From: Larix kaempferi
Taxonomy: Eukaryota; Streptophyta; Pinopsida; Pinales; Pinaceae
DNA: 64,000 nucleotides
Assembly: GCA_027924585.1 (NCBI GenBank)
Contig: BSBM01000870.1
Coordinates: 3,781,001 to 3,845,000 of the forward strand
Reading direction: 5' to 3'
Part shown: piece after piece, positions 35,546 through 47,600 of the stretch
Layout: the number at the start of each line of letters is the position of its first letter
Position numbering within the stretch: the first letter of the stretch is position 1
The notes under the pieces: model-generated
The model's input: the letters and a program-made list of their open reading frames with translations, nothing else
Told to the model about the DNA's origin: nothing
Databases searched by the model: none
Translations under genes and position numbers: made by a program

Positions 35546-37120
35546 AAGATATACGGACTTTCCTACAAAACAGGTTAAATTGCATGATTAGAAACATCTC
35601 ATAATTTTCAGAACAAATTCTTACACATAAAGAAATATGTCATACAGTCATGCAATTATCTTAGCCAATGCTTCAATACAACATTTATCCATATCCCGTA
35701 ACTTTCTAGATGCCTTCCAATCTCTACCAGAACATTGTTAAGAGTGTGCACAACTCCCAACATGTCAGCAAAGAGGTTTCATTCTAGATAAGTAGCAATG
35801 GAATGTTGTACAGTGCCATAGGCCACTTACCCATGTATATTAGTAGTATATTGTTCATCAATGCAACTATTCTAATATGCACAATACATATCCTAAGTCT
35901 AGGAACATGAGCATATACATCTTTGAACAATTTTATTTAAACAAACACATATGCAAGAATTGATAATTAAAATACTTATCTTTGTTTGTTCGTTGGGTGG
36001 ACTCCCTCTGAGTCTTTGCTTTCTTGCAGGAGCTGCTGGAGTCCTAATCTGCAGTAGCTTCTTCTACACCTTTCTGTTGTGGAATCTAGAGAGATGGTCA
36101 ACTCCCTCTGAATATCTGCATCCTTTCATAAACCACTGGAGTGTACTCCCTCTTGATCTTTGCTCCCTGGATTACCTGTCCTTGAACTTATATACATTCT
36201 CGATACCTATGCATGCTTGTTAGTATCATCATTGTGTTATCCTCTAGGTCTAATATAAAATCATACATTCATTAGTATACTATTAAAACACAATAATCTC
36301 AAGCATGTATAGTCATGATCATTTCAAACATAAATAATAAGCATTATCATTCAATGTTTATGTAGGATCTTATGGTTAGTCAAATCATAAGTAGCATAAC
36401 ATGTCTAAACCTATAATTACTCAAACCTATGACTCTTTAGTTGAATCATCACTCAAGATAAGAGATATAATATGCATAAAACCTGTGATTATTCGAACCT
36501 ATACCTTCATGATTCTTCTGGTTAGTCATATCATCAATTATGGTAAGAAACATAATATGCATACAACCATGATTATTCAAACCTATGACTTCATGAATAA
36601 TCATTATCAACAACAGTATAAGATCCTAACACAAGGTAGGATTCTATCTTGATATAGGAAAAACATACCTGGATTAGCATGCTAGTTAGTTATACTCACA
36701 TGATGTATTCTTGTTCTTCTTCAATGACTTGTGCTAGTAACCTATATCTCTCATAGGTTAGCCATTATAAAACCAAGTTATAAATACCTCGTAAATGGAT
36801 CTTCTATGAGATCCATGACAATGGATGAGTCTTTATCCTCATGTCATCATGATCATATGTTCTTGAACTGGAACATGATTTGTCTTTCTTGGTGTACCTT
36901 TCATGTTAGTAGACAACACAGACCTCATACAACACCATAATGCATTAGTACAATCATAAGTGTCAACACCCTAACCAATGAATATCTTCTATCATGCATT
37001 CATAATTTTGTTAAGGTGATACGACAAATCTAAAATCAAGATTGTACTAACCGTAATAACATGAAGACAAACATACCATAAACTTAATCATGAACAAATC
37101 TCGAAACATACCTCAATGAG
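35545..37120 (-). other. Copia-B spacer between gag remnant and pol
   Basis: Non-coding stretch homologous to 40536-41735 in Copia-A and 57475-58815 in Copia-C. On the minus strand its two ends look like a splice donor (ACAG|GTATGAC near 37127) and acceptor (TTTTGTAG|GAAAG near 35552). Confidence 0.6.
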
Positions 37121-37255
37121 TCATACCTGTCGAGATCGCTTGTAATCTTCTTATGTAAGGCCTTAGCCTCATCTCCCTCTGAAACAGGAACTCCTTCACT
37201 TATGTAGGTGACCAATCCATCTTCTTCTAGGATTAACCCTATCCACTTGATTTGC
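37120..37255 (-). pseudogene. Copia-B gag N-terminal remnant
   Basis: The minus strand encodes KWIGLILEEDGLVTYISEGV and then EGDEAKALHKK, the start of a Copia-type gag capsid. It stops being gag-like at LDRYD. Equivalent pieces lie at 57343-57513 and 40461-40535. Confidence 0.75.
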
Positions 37256-37774
37256 AAGAACTGGACCTGGATCTGGATATGGGTTTGTCAGAGAAACCCC
37301 AAAAATTCAAACTTTGAATTTCAAACTTTCGAAAGGATAGAAATATGCACCTTGATGAGCTGATCAAACTGGTATATTCAGAATTTGAAAACTGCAAAGT
37401 TTCACTCCTCAATTTTGCCTTTGAAACTTTCGGATTCACTAGACGTGACCCTAAACTGGGGTTTGATGAAGCCCACTCTTCTGCCCAATCAAAAAGTTTG
37501 AACCAAAGCTCCAAGCTTCTATATTTCTGAGGAGCTTCCAGCTGTGGTCACAGATTTCAAAAATTCCCATTTTTACAGAAGCCCTAATTTTTCACTTTTC
37601 TCATCAAAGTCCCGAACTAGGGTTTGATCAAGCCCGGCCTTCTGCCCAGCCAAAAATTCTGATCTTGGTCTCTAAATTTTTATTTTGATGAGTATCATTC
37701 AGCCGTGGTCTCCGATTACAAAAATTCCAACTTTCTATGAAGCCCTAAATTCCGGAAGCCATGAATGAAAGTAC

Positions 37775-38205
37775 TCAAAAATAATTCTGTTTTGACAGAA
37801 ACATGTACCTGATTGTTTCTGGTGTAACTACGAACTTTTCAATCCACAGGGTCTGAAAAAGTTTCCTGAGATATCCTAACCTGTTATATTTCCATCCTGA
37901 CAAGTCTGACCTCAATTGGATTCTCTGAGAGAGAGTTATGCCAAATGTCGCAACGTGACCTGTTTTGGGATAAAACAGGAGAGAGAACTTGTACGGGGTG
38001 CCACGTGTCACTGTTTGAACTTCGGCCTCTGAAAAAAAATTTTGAGATAGCTCGGCCTGTTATATTTCCATCCTGATAGATCTGACCTCAATTGGATTCT
38101 CTGAGAGAGAGTTATGCCAAGTGTCGCAATGTGACCTGTTTATGGGATAATACAGGAGAGCGAACTTGTACGGCGTGCCACGTGTCAGTGGTTCACCTTC
38201 AGCCC
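37775..38205 (-). repeat. Copia-B leader 176 bp tandem duplication
   Basis: Two copies plus a partial one of a unit containing CCACGTGTCA, AACAGGAGAG and CCTCAATTGGATTCTCTGAG. Copia-A has the same duplication (39666-40018); Copia-C has one copy. Confidence 0.8.
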
Positions 38206-38576
38206 TTGAAAAAATTTTCTAAGATATAACAGTATGTGTACTACCTTTCACTTTTCACGAAATTTCATTTGGAGCTTCCTAGCCCAAGTTATGACCTTTT
38301 TCCCAAGGTCACCTGATTTTGACTCAGATCTGGAAGAGGCAGAAACCCTATATTGTACAGATCATAAATCACAAAGTACAACGAATTAGAGGTTGTCCTT
38401 TGGACACAAGGTACATGGGGATCTTAGCTTCGGCCTGTAACAATTTCAAATCCGAAAAATTCTCCAAAACGGATTTATAGCTAAATTACTACGATGACTG
38501 GTTTTTGCTATATCAAGCCCTGGCATCGTAAGTGCAACAAGTGTCATACATGCCATATCATGCCTTCTTTCAGGCT

Positions 38577-38589
38577 AGCTCTGATACCA
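38577..38589 (-). promoter_or_regulatory. Copia-B primer binding site
   Basis: The minus strand reads TGGTATCAGAGCT directly after the LTR end. Confidence 0.92.
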
Positions 38590-39065
38590 TGTTAAATTTT
38601 CTGAATTTACTTCAATCTGATCTAGGATCTTAACTGAGAGAACAACATGTACAGCATATCTACAACATATCAATCATGGAGACAATAATGCAAGCACACA
38701 AGAGACACAAAGATTTACTTGGGGAAAACCATAAAGGTGAAAAACCCCAATAACTTCCTCAGAGATAGATAGTGCAATGATACAACCAAGAGATAGACAT
38801 AACCTAGCAGCAGATCCTCCTCCTCCATAAGTGCACCACTCCTCCTTGAGTGCATGAGTGACAAGTGAGTGAGTAAATAGAGTGCCTCCCACACTCTATT
38901 TATACTTGACTTGACTTGCCTTTTTACCTAACTCATGTAGGCTCGAACTTAACCACATAACATAATGCTGACTGGGCCGACCCCCAATAGGGTGGTCTAA
39001 TAACCATATACATTTTGAAGTTACATATATGTGAAATACATTCTGAAGTTACATATACATAAACA
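38590..39065 (-). repeat. Copia-B right LTR (5' LTR)
   Basis: 476 bp with a TATA box on the minus strand (GTATAAATAG, about 38896-38905). It lacks 44 bp present in the left LTR. Confidence 0.92.
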
Positions 39066-39070
39066 GTCTT

Positions 39071-39274
39071 TGGTTTGCATATTTGTATATTGCTGGTCAT
39101 CTATATTGAGGAAGCTTTACTGGGTTTTCTACCCCATGAGGGTTTCCCAGGATAAATATGTGTCTCTTGTGTTTATGTTATGCTTGTTGTTTCTTCAGTG
39201 ATCCTATATATGCTATCATTGTGAAATGGAATGCAATGCTGCTATTTTCTGTCTTAGCATATTGAATTTTAACA
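39071..39274 (+). repeat. Copia-A 5' LTR, second part
   Basis: Resumes after Copia-B and its duplication and ends ATTTTAACA, directly followed by the primer binding site. Confidence 0.92.
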
Positions 39275-39287
39275 TGGTATCAGAGCT
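39275..39287 (+). promoter_or_regulatory. Copia-A primer binding site
   Basis: TGGTATCAGAGCT starts the base after the LTR; perfect initiator tRNA-Met complement. Confidence 0.93.
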
Positions 39288-39665
39288 AACCTGAAGGAAG
39301 GCAATGTATGGCACTTATGACAGTTGCTTCTCTTGCGACAATTTGAAGGTTAGGGTTTTATATAGAAAAAACCAGTCATCGTGGAACTTTCGCTATAAAT
39401 CCATTTATGCGAAGTTTCAGGATCCGAAAAATTTACAGGTCGTAGATAACATCCCTAGGTACCTTGTGTCCAAAGGGCACCCTCAGATTCGTTGTACTTT
39501 ATGAGTTATGCTCAGTACAAGTTAGGGTTTCTGCCTCTTCCAGATCTCAGTCAAAATCAGGTGACCTTGGCAAAAAGGTCATAACTTGGGCTAGGAAGCT
39601 CCAAATGAAATTTTGTAAAAAGTGACAGGTAGTACACAGACTGTACTATCTCAAGAAACCTTTTC

Positions 39666-40018
39666 AGAGGCCGAAGGTGAACCAATGACACGTGGAATTC
39701 CATACAAGTTTTCTCTCCTGTTTTATCCCATAAACAGGTCACGTTGCGACACTTGGCATAACTCTCTCTCAGAGAGTCCAATTGAGGTCAGACCTATCAG
39801 GATGGAAAGATAATAGGGCGAGCTATCTCAGGGAAAGTTTTCAGAGGCTGAAGTACAAACAGTGACACATGGCACGCCGTACAAGTTCGCTCTCCTGTTT
39901 TATCCCATAAGCAAGTCACGTTGCGACACTTGGCATAACTCTCTCTCAGAAAATCCAATTGAGGTCAGACCTATCAGGATGAAAAGATGATAGGTCAGGC
40001 TACTACAGAAAAGGTTTT
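39666..40018 (+). repeat. Copia-A leader 176 bp tandem duplication
   Basis: Two copies starting CAGAGGCCGAAG (39666) and CAGAGGCTGAAG (39842), each with TATCCCATAA, CGTTGCGACACTTGGC and CAATTGAGGTCAGACC. Confidence 0.82.
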
Positions 40019-40460
40019 CAGACCCTGTGGAGCAGAAATTTCAGAGTTATAGTAGAAACAATCAGGCGCATATTTCTGTCAAAATAGAATTATTTTTGGA
40101 GCACCTTTATTCATGGCTTCCGAAATTTAGGGTTTCGGAGAAAGTTAGAATTTTTGGAATCGGAGTCCACGGCTGGAAGCTCCTAAGAAAAATAAGAGTT
40201 TAGAGCCTTGGATCAAACCTTTTGATTGGACAGAAGGGTGGGCTTCATCAAACCCTAGTTCGGGTTCCTGTCCAGAAGATCCAGAAGTTTCGAAGTCAAT
40301 TTTGAGGGGTCAAATTTTGGAGATTTCAAAATTGAAGAATGCTAGGTTGATCAGCTCAGCAAGACACATTCTTCCATCCATTCAGAAGTGTGAAAGTCAA
40401 AGATTGAATTTTTAGGGTTTCTCTAGCAAACCCTAATCAAGCTCTAGATCAAGTTTCAGG

Positions 40461-40535
40461 GGGAGTTGAGGCTAAGGCCTTACATAAGAAGACTACAAAA
40501 AGTCTCGACAGGTATGACTTAAGGAGGTTCAGGTA
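40461..40535 (+). pseudogene. Copia-A gag N-terminal remnant
   Basis: Only the EAKALHKK...SLDRYDL part of the gag start survives, matching Copia-B and Copia-C. It is followed by the ACAG|GTATGACTT donor-like sequence. Confidence 0.65.
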
Positions 40536-41735
40536 TGCCTTGAAATCTGATTCTTGATTAAGTTCATAATGTGTTTGTCTTCATGTTATTTATTAGTACA
40601 ATCTTGATTAATGTTATTAATTGTCTTATCACCCTAGTAACAATATGAATGCATGTGAATGATCGAAGACATTCATTGATTAGGGCTATATGATTGTACT
40701 TATGCATTATGGTGTTGTGTGAGGTTGATGTTGTCTACTAACAAGACACAGGTACATCACAAAAGACAAATCAAGTTCCATGACCATGAAAACATGAAGA
40801 CAAAGACTCACGAGGTATGTATGACTTTGTTATATCATGTTTAACCTACGAGACATGCAGGTTCTAGCTCAGGATCTCTAAATCATTGAAGAGATTGTTT
40901 AGGTATGTTGTACATAACTAAGCAGGTATACTAATCCAGGTATGTTTTCCTGTGTCATGTTAGAATCTTACCTTGTGTAAGTATACTTGGTATGATTGGT
41001 TAGTAATCAAGGGTTTATGCATATTATGTCTCTTATCTTGGTTGATGATTTAACTAAGTAGATCAAACAAAAATATGCATGAGTAAAAGAAGACTCCTTG
41101 AAACCCTGAATACTAATGATCATGACTGTACATATTCAAGATTATTTAGAATTAGAATGTTTTGATAATATTGAGAATATACTAATGAATGTATGTTTGT
41201 GTATGAGATCATGAGGATGACACTAGTGTACACTTGAGCATGCACAGTGGTACAAAATGAATAGAAGCTCAGAAGACATACAGAAGATCAAGCGGGAGGA
41301 AACCACACAAACATAAAAGATAAGTATTTGGGTTGTTATTAGAAATAGTAAATGATATTGCTTGTATGCATATTTGTATTCCTAGAATATATCATGCTGA
41401 GTATAAACATTCATAAAGCATTAAACAGTATACTACTAATATGCATATGATTGGTAAATTGGACAAACATTCCATTATTGCTTGTCTAGAATGAAACCTC
41501 TTTGCTGACATGCTGAGAGCTGTGCACACTCTCGATAGTATGTTCTGGTAGAGATGGAAGGCATATAGATAGCCACTGTATGCATACAGGATATGGGAAA
41601 GTGTTGTGCCAAAGTATTGGTCAAAATAGTTGCATAACTATGTAAATGATATCTGTATGCATAATAGGTTATCATGTCAATATGATTTGATGATTATGAA
41701 GTATTACTAATCATGTACTTAATTTTGATTTGTAG
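40536..41735 (+). other. Copia-A spacer between gag remnant and pol
   Basis: About 1.2 kb of non-coding sequence homologous to the spacers of Copia-B and Copia-C. Ends with TTTGTAG|GAAAG near 41737, acceptor-like. Confidence 0.6.
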
Positions 41736-42099
41736 GAAAGATCATGATGAATGGCGAACTCTGAACAAGCGATGGATGTTCAAAAAAAGATTTACAAATC
41801 AAACACACCATAGAAAGCTTGTGGTTAAGAGATTCTCTTAGAAAGAGGAAGAGAATCATGATGAGATGTTTTGCTCCAAGGGACTAGATAAGACCATTCT
41901 CTTAATAATGTAATCAGGTTCTGTATGGGTTCCCAGGATCGGTATTCAGTTGATGAGCTTAATGATCATCATGAGTGATGTGGATCTCAACCTTTGCTAC
42001 AAGGTTGAATATGGGTTCTATACACATATGACATGGATGAAAGAAGGAACTCACCATAGAGTTCGAATGATTTTGAGGCTCATTTTAGTAGACCCATAT

Positions 42100-43212
42100 G
42101 ATGAGAGATGGCACAGATAGATATGCAGAAGATCACTCAATGCTGAGTGTGAATAATGGACAATTGATAGCTTCATGACAAAGCTTGGCTTTACCAGAAG
42201 TAAAGTTGTTCCTAACCTTTACCTTAAGGTTGTGGATGATGAACCTATCATACCATTATTGTATGACGATGATATCTTTCTAACAAGGAATGAGAAACAG
42301 GTCATGAAAATGGCTGCAGAAATGAAAATGAAAGATCTCGGATTAATGCACTACTTCTTAGGTCTAGAAGTATGGCAAGATCCAAAAGGAATCTTTTAAA
42401 TCAAGGTAAGTTTGTTGTGAAGTTTCTAAAAAGATTTTATATGTTGGAGTATAAATCCATGGCCACTCCCATGGACTCCCACTTGAAGTTATTAGTTAAT
42501 GACTCATCGTATTTAGTGGACCTAACCCTATATAGACAAATCATTGGGTCATTGATGTATTTAACAAATACTAGGCCAGATATATGCTTTGCTATAAATA
42601 CCCTAAGTCAGTATCTAGTAGAACCTAGAAAGGTGCACTTAATAGCTACAAAGCATGTAGTGATGTACCTAAAAGGTACATTATATTTTTGGTCTATATT
42701 ATCTTGGAGGTCATGAACTCCGTTTACATGGTTACTCAGATCCTAATTGGGAAGGAAGTGCCTCAGACAGAAAGAGTACATCAGGTGGATGTTATAGTCT
42801 TGAATCTGTCATGATCTCATGGTTCAGCAAGGAACAATCTAGTGTGGCTCTCAGTACTGCTAAAGCAGAATATATATATAGTTGTTTGCTCTGCCAGCTA
42901 TGAAGTAGTATGGTTTTAGAAGCTTTTATATGGAGTGTTTGACATAGAAATGAATTCCACTATGATTATGTGTGACATTCAAAATTGCATCAAGATAGAA
43001 AATCTTGTATTCCATGATAAGTCAAAAACACAGAGATCCAATACTTCTATATACGAGATATGGTGCAAAGAGGAGTTATCAAGATCGAATATATAAGCAC
43101 TGAGGATCAGATTGCTGATATCTTGACTAAACCTCTGTCTCGAGTGAAGTTTGAATACTTTCGAGACAAGCTTGGTATAGTTCAAAAGAACTCTCCTCAA
43201 AAGGGGGAGTAG
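42100..43212 (+). pseudogene. Copia-A partial RT and RNase H
   Basis: RT tail: MTKLGFTRSKVVPNLYLKVV (42175), active site as LLYDDDIFLTR (YVDD changed), MKDLGLMHYFLGLEVWQ, frame change near 42390, then SLMYLTNTRPDICFAINTLS. RNase H follows with GYSDPNWEGSASDRKST, where the catalytic Asp position reads SDPN, then WFSKEQSSVALSTAKAEY and DQIADILTKPLSRVKFEYF, ending at TAG 43210. Sequence from 41740 to 42170 is too decayed to assign except as pol-derived. Confidence 0.83.
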
Positions 43213-43309
43213 CATAGTATCTGATAACAAGTCTGTATCATTAATGATGAGGTTACCTATTTACTGCACTTAGTTACTTAGAATTATTTTTAGGACCCTT
43301 ATATTTTTA

Positions 43310-43545
43310 CTTTTGATGATAGATGTATTAGTAAGAATACATGCTTTTGATGATAGATGTATTAGTAAGAATACATGCTTTTGATGATAGATGTATACAT
43401 ACTTTTGATGATAGATGTATTAGTGAGTATACATGCTTTTGATGATAGATGTATACATACTTTTGATGATAGATGTATTAGTGAGAATACATGCTTTTGA
43501 TGATAGATGTATACATGCCTTTAATGATATATGTATTTGATGCTA
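43310..43545 (+). repeat. Copia-A 3' array 1: GATGATAGATGTAT repeats
   Basis: About seven irregular copies of CTTTTGATGATAGATGTAT with or without a TAGTAAGAATACATG spacer. Confidence 0.82.
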
Positions 43546-43640
43546 TTGATGAGGATACATGTTTTGATATACATGTTTTGATGATGAGGATACATGCTGC
43601 CTTGATGTACTTGTATGGATGAAGATACTTGTACCCATGG

Positions 43641-44304
43641 TGGACTTGAGGGGATTGGATCATCTCTGGACTTCAGTCCTAAAGAGAGCCGTAGACGTAT
43701 GTCTTCGAGAATGAAGTCCTTGGTGGACTTGAGGGGATTGGATCATCCCTCGACTTCAGTCCTAAAGAGAGTCGTAGACGTATGTCTTCAAAAATGAAGT
43801 CCTTGGTGGACTTGAGGGGATTGGATCATCCCTATACTTCAGTCCTAAAGAGAGCCATAGACATATGTCTTCGAGAATGAAGTCCTTGGTGGACTTGAGG
43901 GGATTGGATCATCCCTCGACTTTAGTCCTAAAGAGAGTCGTAGACGTATGTCTTCGAAAATGAAGTCCTTGGTGGACTTGAGGGGATTGGATCATCCCTA
44001 GACTTCAGTCCTAAAGAGAGCCGTAGACGTATGTCTTCAAGAATGAAGTCCTTGGTGGACTTGAGGGGATTGGATCATCCCTGGACTTCAGTCCTAAAGA
44101 GAGCCGTAGACATATGTCTTCGAGAATGAAGTCCTTAATGGACTTGAGGGGATTGAATCATCCCTGGACTTCAGTCCTAAAGAGAACCGTAGACGTATGT
44201 CTTCGAGAATGAAGTCCTTGGTGGACTTGAGGGGATTGGATCATACCTGGACTTCAGTCCTAATGAGAGTTGTAGATGTATGTCTCCGAGAACAAAATCC
44301 TGAA
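43641..44304 (+). repeat. Copia-A 3' array 2: 83 bp x 8
   Basis: Starts at 43641, 43724, 43807, 43890, 43973, 44056, 44139 and 44222, an exact 83 bp period. The unit holds TGGACTTGAGGGGATTGG and CCGTAGACGTATGTCTTCG. Two looser copies follow to about 44470. Confidence 0.92.
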
Positions 44305-44474
44305 TGAACAGGTAAGGGGATTGGATCGTCCTTGGACTTTAGTCCTTTGAATTGAGCCGTAGACATGATGTCTCCGAGAACTAAATCCTGAATGAATAGG
44401 TAAGGGGATTGGATCGTCCTTGGACTATGGTCCTTTGAATTGAGCCGTAGACATGAGGTCTCTGAGAATTGAAT

Positions 44475-44690
44475 GATAGGACTGGATCGTCCCTGGACTT
44501 CGGTTCAAAAGGTACATGATAGGACTGGATCGTCCTTGGACTTCGGTTCAAAAGGTACATGATAGGACTGGATCGTCCCTGGAATTCAGTTCAAAAGGTA
44601 CATGATAGGATTGGATCATCCCTAGACTTCGGTTCAAAATGTACATGATAGGACTGGATCGTCCCTGGACCTCGGTTCAAAATGTACGTG
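44475..44690 (+). repeat. Copia-A 3' array 3: 43 bp x 5
   Basis: Starts at 44475, 44518, 44561, 44604 and 44647. The unit holds GATAGGACTGGATCGTCCC and GGTTCAAAAGGTACAT. GGATCGTCC phrases link it to array 2. Confidence 0.9.
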
Positions 44691-44714
44691 ACAAATCCTA
44701 GAATTGTTCTAGGT

Positions 44715-45105
44715 TACATCCAGCATGAAACATGGCTGGCTCTGTAGATGTGATACATCCAGCATGAAACAGGGCTCGCTCTGTAGATGTGATGCATCCA
44801 GCATGAAACAGGGTTGGCTCTGTAGATGTGATACATCCAGCATGAAACAGGGCTGGCTCTGTAGATGTGATACATCCAGCATGAAACAGGGCTGGCTCTG
44901 TAGATGTGATACATCCAGCATGAAACAGGGCTGGCTCTGTAGATGTGATACATCCAGCATGAAACAGGGCTAGCTCTGTAGATGTGATACATCCAGCATG
45001 AAACAGGGCTGGCTCTGTAGATGTGATACATCTAGCATGAAACAGGGTTGGCTCTGTAGACGTGACACATCCAGTATGAAAGAGGACTGGCTCTGTGGTG
45101 GTAAA
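44715..45105 (+). repeat. Copia-A 3' array 4: 39 bp x about 10
   Basis: Exact 39 bp period from 44715, with TACATCCAGCATGAAACAGG and GCTCTGTAGATGTGA. A further partial copy is at 45124-45157. Since 39 is a multiple of three, both strands stay open; these are not genes. Confidence 0.93.
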
Positions 45106-45290
45106 TCCTAGATCTTATCTAGGTCACATCCAGTATGAAAAAGGACTGGCACTGTGGTTGGGATTAGATCGTCCCTAGACATGAGACTTGTCTTAAAGAG
45201 ATAAGGATTGATCATCTTGGAACTTGATCTGGATTGTATCATCCATGGACCTATGTCCTAAAGAGAGCAGGATTGATCATCCTGTAATAT

Positions 45291-45502
45291 GATCATGTGA
45301 TGATGATGTTGATGATCGTGTGATGACGATGCTGATGATCGTGTGATGACGATACTGATGATCGTGTGATGATGATGTTGTTGATCGTATGATGACGATG
45401 CTGATATTCGTATGATGACGATGCTGATGATCGTGTGATGACAATGATGATGATCGCGTGATGACGATGCTGATGATTGTGTGATGACGATGTTGACGAT
45501 CG
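45291..45502 (+). repeat. Copia-A 3' array 5: 23 bp x about 9
   Basis: Period 23, unit near TGATGATCGTGTGATGACG plus ATGC. Confidence 0.88.
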
Positions 45503-45699
45503 TGAGGATTCAGATATTGATGTTGTTGTAGGTGTTTGAGTACTATAGAAGATAAAGACTCAGTACTGAAGATGTTGATGTTCCAGTAACGGGTTGAGTT
45601 ACTGATGATGTTGAGAAAGATTCCAATGATTTATAGATGTATCATGTATGATGTATGACTCGTTGCTCCTGCGGAGGTTGTTATAATATCCTTCTCATT

Positions 45700-45708
45700 A
45701 AGGGGGAG
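45700..45708 (+). promoter_or_regulatory. Copia-A polypurine tract
   Basis: AAGGGGGAG ends immediately before the 3' LTR start TGTTGAAT. Confidence 0.92.
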
Positions 45709-46259
45709 TGTTGAATATTGTAACTTCTAAGAATATTATATTTGTATATTATTTATTCCGGAGATGTTCCATACCTCCGATGTGATTATACTATGAATCC
45801 GGAGATGTTTATTCCTCCGAATTGGTTGTGGTAACTAGGGTTATTAGACCCACCATGTGGGGGCCGGCCCAGTCAGTTATAATAGTGTATTTAACCTAAT
45901 GGTTCAATACGAGCCTACATGTACTTGTGTAAAATACATGTCAGTGTAGTGTATAATAAGAGGTGGTATGTTCCTCATTTGATACACTCACTCACTTAAG
46001 AGAGGCGCACTTGTGGAGGAGAGGTCTGCTATGGTGGAGGAGGAGATCATGTCTTTGGTTTGCATCTTTGTATATTGCTGGTCATCTATATTGAGGAAGC
46101 TTTACTGGGTTTTCTACCCCATGAGGGTTTCCCAGGATAAATCTGTGTCTCTTGTGTTTATGCTATGCTTGTTGTTTCTTCAGTGATCCTGTATATGCTA
46201 TCATTGTGAAATGGAATGCAATGCTGCTATTTTTTGTCTTAGCATATTGAATTTTAACA
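45709..46259 (+). repeat. Copia-A 3' LTR
   Basis: 551 bp, uninterrupted. The TATA box of the 5' copy (GTATAAATAG) reads GTATAATAAG here, so this copy's promoter may be weakened. Confidence 0.94.
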
Positions 46260-47600
46260 TTTATAAGCCTTTTTATGCCACACAAGCACAATAATGGATA
46301 TGGAAAATGCCTTTGTTTGTGGGGTTTAATGATTCGTTTTGATTATTTGATAGAGTAGTTTAGAGGTTATTCTTTTATGATTAAAAGCATTTTCTATGAG
46401 CTAATTATATGGAAATAAGTGTGTATGAGTAGGCGCAGGTAATCTAAGAGACAAACATCAATTCCAGCACGAGGATTGAAAGACCATAAGTGGCTCAATG
46501 CCCTTTTCCTGGTTTGTAGAAGAGAACTCCTGTTCAGCATAATCATCATTTAAAGCATATAGTTAGGTTATATTTCAAAATAGATATATATATGGGCCTC
46601 TTGGTTAGAAAGAGGTTCTTGTTGGAATTTTTGTAGAACTTATCTTCAACACATGCTATTCAAGACAATTATGTCTTAATACTTTTCTGAACATGAAGTT
46701 ATGATTTTAATGGAAGAAGTGATGTTGTTTCAAGCTTTGCATTTATAAGACTTTTCCCACTACTGAAATACGAATTGGAGAGGGCCCCTCCAACACGTAG
46801 GTCAATAGCTTCATTTTTATTTCAGGTACTTCTCATATGTCTCGTCAATTGATTTAATCATCATCGTATATGAAGTACTTGACAATGGTTTGAATGACAT
46901 GGTTTTATTTCAATTCGACGATCATTTCATTTCAGCACTTTTTATCTGTAGTTCGTCAACATTGATTCTGTAGTTCTACAATATGCTTCCTGTAGTCCTG
47001 TACACGCATTCTGTGCAGGCATAATTACCTCTGTTTTCCAGCTCACTATATTAATTTCAGACAATGATTTAGATCTGCGATGCCATGAATATTTATTTTA
47101 TCTGAGTTTAGTTATATAGGAGTTAATTGTTTTAGTTCTTTGGATTTTAATAAAGTAAATGATTGTCACTTTCAGCATTGGATTCGAATAGATCAAGTTT
47201 GATTAATTTTTCAGTATTGAATTTCTAGTTAGACTTCCAGTTTTCAATATTTTATTTCTAGATCAAGTTTCCCAAGATTTCAGCATTTTATTTCTTAGAT
47301 TAGATTTACAGCCTTCCAACATTTAATTCTTAGCATAAAGATATATTAGTTTCAACATTTCTAGTTCACAGGTTTACAATATTTTCATATTCCTTCATTC
47401 GTTGTTTAAGAGCAAATCACTTCCATTTCCTTTTTAGAAACCTTCAAGATATATCCCAACATCCTAAAACGACGAAGACTATCCTATAGAGCACATACAG
47501 TGCTTAGCACCTCTTAAATTTGTACGCTCCCTGGTCGATAATTAAAGTATGCTTCCAGTTCAGCTACCCTAATTACATATCCATTCTTGGAGTCCACCAA
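46260..47600 (-). other. Gypsy-2 leader, part beyond Copia-A
   Basis: About 1.3 kb AT-rich sequence between the Copia-A insertion and the 347 bp LTR block. No gene seen. I could not identify a convincing primer binding site beside 47601. Confidence 0.5.

Larger units (their letters stand above)
32087..39065 (-). mobile_element. Copia-B: reduced Copia element inside the Copia-A LTR
   Basis: Perfect target duplications GTCTT (32082-32086, 39066-39070). LTRs begin TGTTAAAT and end AACA on the plus strand. The primer binding site beside the right LTR shows it reads leftward. It has the same reduced plan as Copia-A and Copia-C: gag remnant, spacer, partial RT, RNase H, tandem repeats, polypurine tract. 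It is necessarily younger than Copia-A. Confidence 0.92.
31740..46259 (+). mobile_element. Copia-A: reduced Copia element, host of Copia-B
   Basis: Perfect target duplications TTTAT (31735-31739, 46260-46264). The LTRs are 551 bp each after removing Copia-B, with ends TGTTGAAT and TTTTAACA and roughly ten differences by eye. Order: LTR, tRNA-Met primer site, 2.5 kb leader with a gag remnant, partial RT, RNase H, 2.4 kb of tandem repeats, polypurine tract, LTR. No protease or integrase core is present. Net length without Copia-B is about 7.5 kb. Confidence 0.92.

Noticed and set aside
44709-45031. Long open frames on both strands with repeated MLDVSHLQSQPCF or CRCDTSSMKQG motifs
   Set aside because: They are translations of a 39 bp tandem repeat; the period is a multiple of three so all frames without a stop stay open. 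No gene is implied.
43641-45105. Regular repeats that might suggest a CRISPR array
   Set aside because: The units are contiguous without unique spacers, lie inside a plant retrotransposon and have no cas genes.
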